Of a stretch of 64,000 nucleotides of DNA, positions 28,301-38,000 are shown in pieces (position 1 is the first letter of the stretch; every line of letters begins with the position of its first letter). Source of the stretch: Microcebus murinus (Eukaryota > Chordata > Mammalia > Primates > Cheirogaleidae). The position numbers and the translations under genes were made by a program. The notes beneath the pieces were generated by a model, which worked only from the letters and a program-made list of their open reading frames with translations, had not been told where the DNA came from and searched no databases. The stretch spans positions 18,195,501 through 18,259,500 of the forward strand of contig NC_134108.1 of the NCBI RefSeq assembly GCF_040939455.1, read 5' to 3'.

Positions 28301-31300
28301 TAGCTAATAATCATATTAGTATAGTTATTATAGCTGTATTCCATGTTTTCAACATGTTAAGTAGAGACAAGGAAGACAAAAGAGATGATTGAAATACCTG
28401 AAATGAAAACTAAACTGTCTCAGAGAAAAAATACACAAAGGGTACTAATGACAAATTAGAAATTGAAGAAGATTAATAAATTTGAAAAGATAAGAAATAA
28501 TTCAAAAGAAAAAAATAATTGTAAATAAACAGAGCATCAGTGAACTTTTGGACAGCTTCAAGCAGCCTAATGTAAGTGTAACTGATATCACAAAAGGAGG
28601 GATTAAAGACAGAAAAAAATGATATTTGAAGAAATTATGGTCAATATTTTAAAACTTTTTATGAAAACTATAAACCCACAGATTGAAGAATTTCAATGAA
28701 ACTCAAACTCAAGAAACATGAAGAAAACCATGCCAAGTTACAACATAAGAAAATAACTTAAAAGTACTGGTAAAAAAGATTCTAAGAGCAATTAAAGGGG
28801 GAAAAAAACAAACTTACATGCAAAGGAACAAAGAAATGGAAAAAAACAAACTTCCCATTAAAAACAATGCAAGAGAAAAGATAATGGGTAGCATCTTTAA
28901 AAAACAGAAAGAGAAAAAAGCTGTCAAGCTACAATTCTACAACTATTGAGAATGTCTTTTAAAAATAAAAGAGATATAAGCACTTTTTTGACATAAAAAA
29001 GCTAAAAGCTAAAAGCATCAGGAGAAAATATTCAACACAATAAAAAATAAAGGAAATCTTTAGGCAGAAGAAAAGTGATACCAGGCAGAAATATATATCT
29101 GCACAAAGAAATGTAGAAAATTAGAAGTAGTAACTACAGGGCTAAATATACAAGTTATTTAAAAAATATATTTATAATAGAGATAACTGCTTATAGAAAC
29201 AGATAAAGTATTATGGAGTTTATGATATATAAAATCAAATGTTTGACAACAATAGAAAAATGGTGGTGGTGATGGATAAGTCTACTATTACGTTTTTATA
29301 ATATATATGAATTGATATAATGTCATAAGTAGGTAGAGTGTGATAAATTCAAAATGTATACTATTAACTACAAAGCAACCTCCAAAATAATAAAAGAAAT
29401 AGATACAGCTAAAAGCCAACAAAAGAGATAAGTAGAATGTTTAAAAAATTTAATCAATCTCAAATGCTCAGGGCAAAGATGTAGAGAAAGGGGACTGACT
29501 GCTAGTACGCTGTTGGGTGGGAATATAAATTAGTCCAGCCACTATGGAAAATGATATGAAATGTCCTCAAAAATCTTAAAATAGAACTGCCATATGATCC
29601 AGCAATTCTGGGTATATATCCAAAAGAAAAGAAATCAGTATAATGAAAAGATATCTGCACTCCCACGTTTATTGCAGCACTGTTCACAAAAGCCAAAATA
29701 TAGAAGCAACTTAAATGTCTATCAATGGATAAACAGATAAAGGAAATGTGGTATATATACACAATGAAATATTATTCAGCCATAAAAATTAATGAAATCC
29801 TGTCATTTGCAGAAACATGTATGGAACTGGAAGACATTATGTTAAGTGAAATAAGCCCAGCAAAGAAAGAAAATATCTCATGTTCTCACTCATAGGTGAG
29901 AACTAAAAGAGTTGATCTGATGGAGGTAGAGCATAGAATGATGGTTATCAGAGGCTGGAAAGGGTAGGAGGGGAGAGGGATGAAGAGAGATTGGTTAATG
30001 GATATAACAATACAGTTAGAAGGAATAAGTTCTAGTGTTCAATAACACAGTAGGATGACTATATTTAACAATAATGTATTCTGTATTTCAAAATAACTGA
30101 AAAGAGAAGATTTGAAATGCTCCCTACACAATGAAAAGACAAATGTTTGAGATGATGGATACCCTAATTACCCTGACTGGACCATTACACATTGTATACA
30201 TGTATCAAAATATCATACGCACCCCATAAATTTGTGTAATTGTTATATACCAATAAAAATAAGATAATAATGAGTGCAAGGGGAGCCACACAAAAGCTGT
30301 GCATGGGTGTGACTTAATTTATATAAAACCTAGATAAAAACTAATAAAGTGACAGAAAATAGAATAGTGATTGCTGGAGACTGGGGTCAGGAAGGTATCA
30401 CCAAAGAGCAGAGGAAAACGTTTTTGAATGACAGGTCACTTTATTATTTTGATGATGGCGAAGGTTTCATGTGTATAGATGCAAGTCAAAACTTGTCAAA
30501 GTGCACCCTTTAAATATGTGCGATTTACTATATGTCAATTTTTTGTTATCAATAAACTCGTTTAAAATAGAAAGAAAGGAAGGAAGGGAGGAAGGGAAAG
30601 AAAAAAAGGAAAGAAGAAAGGAAGAAAGGATGGAAAGAAGGAAAACAAAAATTTTGGAAGGCAAATTCAGGAAATTCTAAACATCACTTCATAACAGCAA
30701 CATTACCTGTTCCTAAACTCCTAATATACAGTTAAGTTTAAATCTACATTCTATTTTATATTTGATTACCTAATTGGATGCAATGAACCATATTTTGTCT
30801 ATAAATAATATATCTTTCATATGTGTCTATTCTTAGTAAATTAAATACTCTGCATAATTTGGAGTTGGGAAAATGTCAAAACTGTCTTTATACATAATGG
30901 AAGTAGTTCATAATTTTGTTAAAATATATTTTATAATCCTGTTATTAAATAAAACACTAATAAGTTTACTTTTTTAAACTTAAAAGCACTTATTAATCAC
31001 ATACTTTGCAAAGATGACAAAATGATTTTTAAAAACATTCTAAAATTAATTAGCAAGTTTATGTAATATGATAAAAAAATGCACAAGAGTTAAAAATCTT
31101 CAAGGAAAACTTTAGCTGGTACAAAGGTATAAAGTCATTACACACTTTGATGCAATAAAAAAACCACTGAATCTGGCTTATACACACACACACAGAAGGA
31201 CTTATTCACATATTTGTTTTAATTAAATTGTTTTATGGAAGCAGGTTCACTGTAGGGATGTTAAAATTTCAATAAAATGAAGATCTGGAGTTTTGCCATT

Positions 31301-32059
31301 GTTTTCTTAATGCATGCTGTTCAGTGTAAGGACCTGATTTTATTCGTAGTGGGAGGCAGTTTATTTATGCCATGTGCAATCAGCATGCCTTCTTAAGTAG
31401 AATCAGCTAACACCCTGCAGGAATCAGAATATATGAATAGAATTACACAATTGACTTAATTTGGGTTGGGGCATTCTGAGTTATACCCTTTAGAAATTAA
31501 ATATGTAGGGAAGCAACTTGTAAATCTTAAAAAATAATGTTTTAAATTAGTTAAAGCCAGTTGTTATGTTGACCTTTTATTTACTTGGTTTTACTAAAAT
31601 TATTTAAATGGGCATTTCATTTTAAAAGTTCAATATTGTGCTTGGTTGGGTGACTGCGAAGATTAACAAGATTCAGTTTCCATTCTCAACTTAAAATTAC
31701 TGAGAACAAATGCATGCTATATAACTAAGACACAAAGGCAAAAGCAAAGAGGGTGATAATGAAGTTAAAGATAAAGTGCCTTATTAGCTCAGAAAAGGGG
31801 GAGAAATTGTTTTTGACTTGGAAAGTCAATGTTGGCTTCCTGGAAAAGAAGGCCTTTAGATGTAGATGGAATTGGAGGTAGCATGAAGCCACTATAAACA
31901 TAGAGAAAAGGATGGGGAAATGTGTAGAGGTAGAAAAGGGAAGAATGGTAAATAGCATGTTAGTATCTGGTTAATACAGAGAGTAGGAAGGAGCTGAAGC
32001 CAGTTGCTGAGCGTATTGCTAAGAGCAAGTGTGGCTCCTGCTCCAGCTAGCTCGCTAGA

Positions 32060-32097
<38 letters not shown>

Positions 32098-35000
32098 CCA
32101 GCTCCTTCCCTCCCTTCCTTCTTTCATGCTTCCTTTTTTTCCCTTTTTTTTTTTTAAAGCAGGAACATCCTACCTTGCAAATGGTATGTTAAGAAGATGA
32201 CAAACAGCACTTTTATGCAAAGTTAATTGTATAAGGAAAAACCTTGAGTAAAGGCAAGGGAATTGGAAGGTTTTCTTTGTGGTTCTATCTGGAGTTAATG
32301 AGGGCCTCACCTAGAGGAGGGCAGGGAAGAAAATGAGTGTTGAGCCAAGGTGGAGAATTATTAATAAAAGAACAAGGAAACCAACTGCATGTGATGGGCA
32401 AAGGAGAGGCAGAGGGCAGACAAATGATCTGCCCTCTGGAGTTAAGGTGACAGGGAAGACAGTAATAACATTCTCTAACGTGAGCAACATGGAAGTGTGT
32501 GCATTTGGGAGAGAAAATGATGACCTCCATTTGGACAGATTTAATTCGGAGTAGGAGAGCACATCCAAGTGGATTTGTCCCCTTGAACTTGAGCTTAATT
32601 GCATGATAAGGGTCAGAGATGTTAATTTAGTAGTCTTAAATAAGGAATAAAATTTTTTTAGATGATCGAAAGGGAGAGAAGAGAGAAGCTAAATAAGACC
32701 CCTAGAGAATGACTTAATTTAGCAGGTAGAAGAAAGGAAACGAGGCAGGAGGCAGAGGGGAGAGACAGGAGAACTCCAGGAAAGGACCAGAGAGGCTAGA
32801 CTGGGCTGCAGTGCCCTGTGCTCCCCTATGGGCACCTGCACCCTCTTGAGAGACAAGGAGCCAGGACAGCAGTCTGGGAGACAGGCTGCTTCTGCTATGC
32901 TGGCCCCAGACCAAGGTACAAAGGCCACCAATCTTTGCCATTAATCTTTGCCATTTCCCAGGAGGTGACACCTTCCAGCAGCAAAGCTGCTCAGGTAAAT
33001 ACATAAGACAGTATCCATAGTAACTTCAGCCAAAGTCCATGATGTAAACAACAGGTCTGCAGGACCCAAAGGCTAGTACATGCACAGGCTCAAAATAACC
33101 CCTTTTAAAAGAACTCACAACTATTTTTCTCCTAAGTTCATTCTTTGTTGTACAAACTAGTCCCCAAATTCTTCCTAGACCTTGACCAAAGGTGAGGTAA
33201 ACATGTGGCTGTGTCTCAAATTTCCAATTGCTTCATCTGCATTTTTTAGTATGTGGAAAGGGCCCCACTGCCAGTTTGTACTGTACAGCCTTCACCCTTG
33301 ACCTTACCTAACCTGTTAAGCTCTCACTATGCCTCTGGTTCAACCTGGGGGGCAAAAGCAGGCAAAACAGTTCCTAGCCCCTCTGGCTTTCTCTTCTTTT
33401 GCTGGTACATACACAAGGTTTTGATGCCTTATAGCTTTTGCCATTAATTTAATGCCATTTAATTTAATAACTCACCTGGACATATGCCCTCCCCTTGGAT
33501 TTTTAGTACATACCTCCCCCAAATATGCCCCTATGCTCAAAACGTTGCATTTTTTGAATAGCAGCAGTCAGATGCTGTGGAAAACCTAAAGATGCAAAGA
33601 TGAATAGCAGCTTTGGGTTGACCCAAGTCTCTGCAGAGGTTGTGGCTGAAAGCCAGCCGGACTGGAGACTGCAAGGTGAAGAACTGGGGGTAGAAAGGTA
33701 TACTGATCTTTTGAGAACCTAATTGAAGTAAGATGTGAAATTCTGACATTCACCGGGTCAGAATGATGGAATCAAAATGATTACAAACTATTTGGACCAT
33801 GGCATTCATTTTGACACCAGCCAGAGAGAGAGAGAGAGAGAGACAGAGAGACAGAGAGACAGAGAGATAGAGAAACAAAATATAAGCATTTATTTACTAT
33901 AAAAATGTTCCATGTGTTAATTCAGCTATATAAATTAGCATGGCTATAGCCTCAGAACCTGTAATTAATTAGCTTAGATCTACCTGGGAAATAAGGTTTA
34001 CAATAAACTGTCAAAGCACCTAGTCTAGTACTTCTTTACAATGCCATGACGACATGTATATGTCTTCTTTATCAACAGTAAAAATGAGAAAGATTAGTAA
34101 TATTTCTATCCAATCTTTCATATTATACAAGTTTATTAAAGGTATATTTTAATATGTCTTAGATACAGTTTTTAGTTGTTTTATCTCACATTAGGTGGCA
34201 TAATTTATAGATTATTTAAATTAATTCCTTGATTTAAATAGTCTGTGACCTGGAAATGTCAAAGTAATATTAGTGAATTAAAATATTTTTAAATAACCAC
34301 TTTAGATTGAGTCACTTTTAATTGGCTCATCTAGAAGCATTGGCACAATGCTATTAGTTTCAATGCATAAAATTAAGTATGTTTTTAGGTAGCAAGGAAG
34401 TACTAATTCCATGAGTTAGTAAATTGAAATCTTTTCAGTCTAACTTCTTCTACCCCTATAATAATTCCATAGAGTAAACTTAAAATTAAAAATTGGGTGA
34501 AGACAAAAGAAAAGATTTCACTACTAGAGATAATTCTTAAATCATGTTGAACTTTAGTGAGTAATTAACTGAATGCTCAGATTTAGATTATCTCAAAGGG
34601 AGAACTAAAGGCAGACCCTATTAAGATTAAAGGGGTACTCCTAGCCTCATTAAACAGAGCTTTTTGGCTGAGATTTTTATACTTAAAAACATGCTACTGA
34701 CATTTATAAAATGTCCTAATCTGTGCCAAGCGTTGCCCCAGGTGCTGCAGATGACTATGACAGGGCCTCTTCCCTCTGGGCTCTCCTGGTTTCCCTCTGG
34801 TTCTGAGTCAGAGAGTTTTATGGTCCAGTTGCCACTCCGGGTTTGCAGTTCAATTCAATTAAATTACACATGCATTTATTAAACACACACTGTGCCAGGC
34901 CCTGAAGAGAACACAAAGTACACAAGGCCAGGCATTCAGAAATCTGTCCTGAGTCTCATTTACGCATTTTTTTCCTTTTCCTTTTCAGACATGGTGGCAT

Positions 35001-38000
35001 CATGGCCATCATCATTGTGTATTGCACTGCAGCTGAAGATTGGAAACTTGGCTTGTGTAGGCTTTGACCACAACCTCCTTATAGATCTGCTCTGCACACC
35101 CACCCTCCTTTTCATCTGCTCCTCACCACCATCAGGAGTGCCCAGAATCAGGCATCCCCCATTATCTCAAGACCATGACCATTCTTAATCCAGCATACAT
35201 TCTATGTAATTGCTTCAGAAATCAACATTTTGATACTTAAAACCATCTGTGTTTCCCCACTACACAGAGCGTTTATTACTTTTTCCTCTCATTCTGCTGC
35301 GTACTCACCTTAGATGCCTTACAAGACAACCTGGATGACTTTCTGTGCCCCACACATTCCCATTGCCTACACTAACCATCCCACTCACCTGTCCCTTTCA
35401 CAATTGGGGAGTGGCTGTTAGAGAGAGGTGATGACAGATCAGTTCCAGTTGGAAGTGACCTTTCTCTCCTCTCATATAGCTCTCATATTAGGAGTCTCTG
35501 GATTTCTCTGATCTAACCTCACGCCAACAAATAATTCATTCTATGGAATAAGTACCCTTTGACTAATGTGACATTACCCTGTATCCTAGTTACTTCTATA
35601 TGAATCTTAGTCCCCCTCTCCCAGCCCCAGATTACAAATCCTTTGATAGAAGGTAGCATATTTTACAATTCCTTATTATCTGGGGCCTGCCAGTGACTTA
35701 GACATGAGAAATGCTCAATATATAGTTGGGAAATGAAAATAAAGAATAGGCTTTCCTCTGGGGAAGCTTCTGTCACTGAAGTTTTTAAATTGGCTAATTG
35801 ACTCTTTAAATTGGTTAATTGACTTTAGTTGTTGAGGTTCACAGAAGTCACCTGCAGAAATCACAGAACTCAGTATGACCCGGATTGTTTTCTTCAGGGT
35901 CCACCTCTTACCTCTGCCTTTCAGTGTGGACGGTGAAGTCATGGGGCCTAAAACTATAAAAGGCACCTTCCCACTGTGTCTGGCTCTCTTTTGGGGGATT
36001 TCTTGTCTAACCTCTGCAGGTAGAGGGACTGATTACCTACCAGCCGCTGCTGCCTGGTTTATTGAATCAGGTCTCTCTTGGACCTCAGATAACCAAGAAT
36101 TCACTTCATTTAATGCTCAGTATGATATTTATTCCTTTATTTTATGTTGCTTTCATGGTATTAATCATAATTCATCTTTTGTACTACTAATAGTTCTCTT
36201 TTCGAATTTCATATAGAAAGATATGTTGATCTTTTTTGAAAATTCTATAAAATTTAGATGTAAATTTCAGTCATAAAGACAGATTAACGTGAGGATTGTG
36301 AAATATATATTACATTCTGTTTTTGAAAGAGGTTTAATGATATTTCATCATTACACATCTAGAAGGTTGCATGGTTCTTGTTAGTTTAACAGGTTACCTG
36401 TTTTTCAGTCCTGGTTAGAATGAGCTATTAGAAGTGGAACAAAATTTTATGACTATAAACACCAAATTATGCCCTTATCTCAAAGTGTCCATTAAAGTTC
36501 CATATATTTTAGTGTATAAAGCATATGCATTGATACTTCTAATGACTATTAATACTAAAATTGTATATCTTCTTTTGCCTCTCTTTATTTATTCATGATC
36601 TACACAAAAACTCACTTTTAGTACTTCTAAGATCATATTTTTGTCTTTGCATCAATATGAATACTTCCAATGTCATCTAACTTGTAAAAGAATTTTTGCC
36701 TATTAGTTTTCAAATAAATTAGATTTACCAATTAATTTAAATTAGTTTATAATTGCTAATTATCATTGGATACTCTTGCAGACTGCATATCTGTGTCCCC
36801 TCTAAATTTATATGTTGAAACTCTAGCACCCAATGGGATGGTATTAGGACATGGGGCATTTAGGAGGTAATTAGGTCATTAGGTGGCTCCCTTGTGATGG
36901 GATTAGTGTCCTTATAAGAAGAGAAATAGAGCCAGTCTTCTCTCTTTCCACCATATAAGGGTACAAGAGGATGGATATCTGTGAATTAAGAAGAAGGCCC
37001 TCACCAGAACAGAGTCATGCTGGCACCTTGATCTCGAACTTCTAGTCCCCAGAACTGTTAGAAATAAATGTTTGTTGCTTAAACCACCCAGTCTATGATA
37101 TTCTGTTATAGAAGCTCAAACTAAGACAGATACTGATAATGAGAGTTATAATCTGTGACAGTTGTTATAAGTTGTTATGTTAAAAGAAGATGAAACTAAG
37201 AAAAATCAATTAAATCATGGTTTTACACATTTTACTATAGCAAAATTCCCTCTCTTATTATGGACCCAGTGGAATTGAAAATAAAAATATGATACATCAT
37301 GGAAGTTTAGAGCTGAAGGAAAATACAAAGTAGGGAATGGAGGACAGGAAGTTTTGGAGTGAGAGCAATTTTAATTAGAGGGCCTTCCATGTAAAGAAGA
37401 TAAAACCAAATGTCAGAATAAAAAATGACTTGTCCAGTGTCACAGAAGAATTGATGCCAATGTGAACCCTAGAATAGAGATTTCATACTGGCTGATACAG
37501 AGACCTAGAGAACATAGAACTATAGAGATAATTTAATCTAATGTAAAAACTGACAGCTCAGTTATCTGACATGATTTTTTTTTTTTTTTGCTGATTCAAA
37601 GTCATATTTACTTATGAATTTAGTTATAGATGGATATAGATGATTCTGCTGTAATTAATTGTAACATCTCAGGTTTTGAACTTGGCCAACAGCAGATCAA
37701 ATAGGAAAGGGAAGGAGACTTGATCTTCAATCAAATTCACAAGGAATGAAAAGCAAGGCAGGTAACTAAACTAAGAGCTAATTCAATACACAAATGGCAA
37801 GTGCTTATTATGTGCTAGTCACCATACTAGGCAAAAAAACAGACATGGTCCTTATCCCCATTCTGATATAGGGCAAAAAAACAAAAAAAGATATTACTGA
37901 TGGCAGCTCTAGGTTCTGTGGGATGGCCATTTTCAAGACTATGAAGATTTTGTTTCTCTTATTTCTGTATCCAGGACCATATTAGAGTTGGTTGCATTTA

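Noticed and set aside
35875..36216. 113-codon plus-strand frame
   Set aside because: No domain; lies in intron 1 with no supporting splice signals or repeat-free conservation that I can judge.
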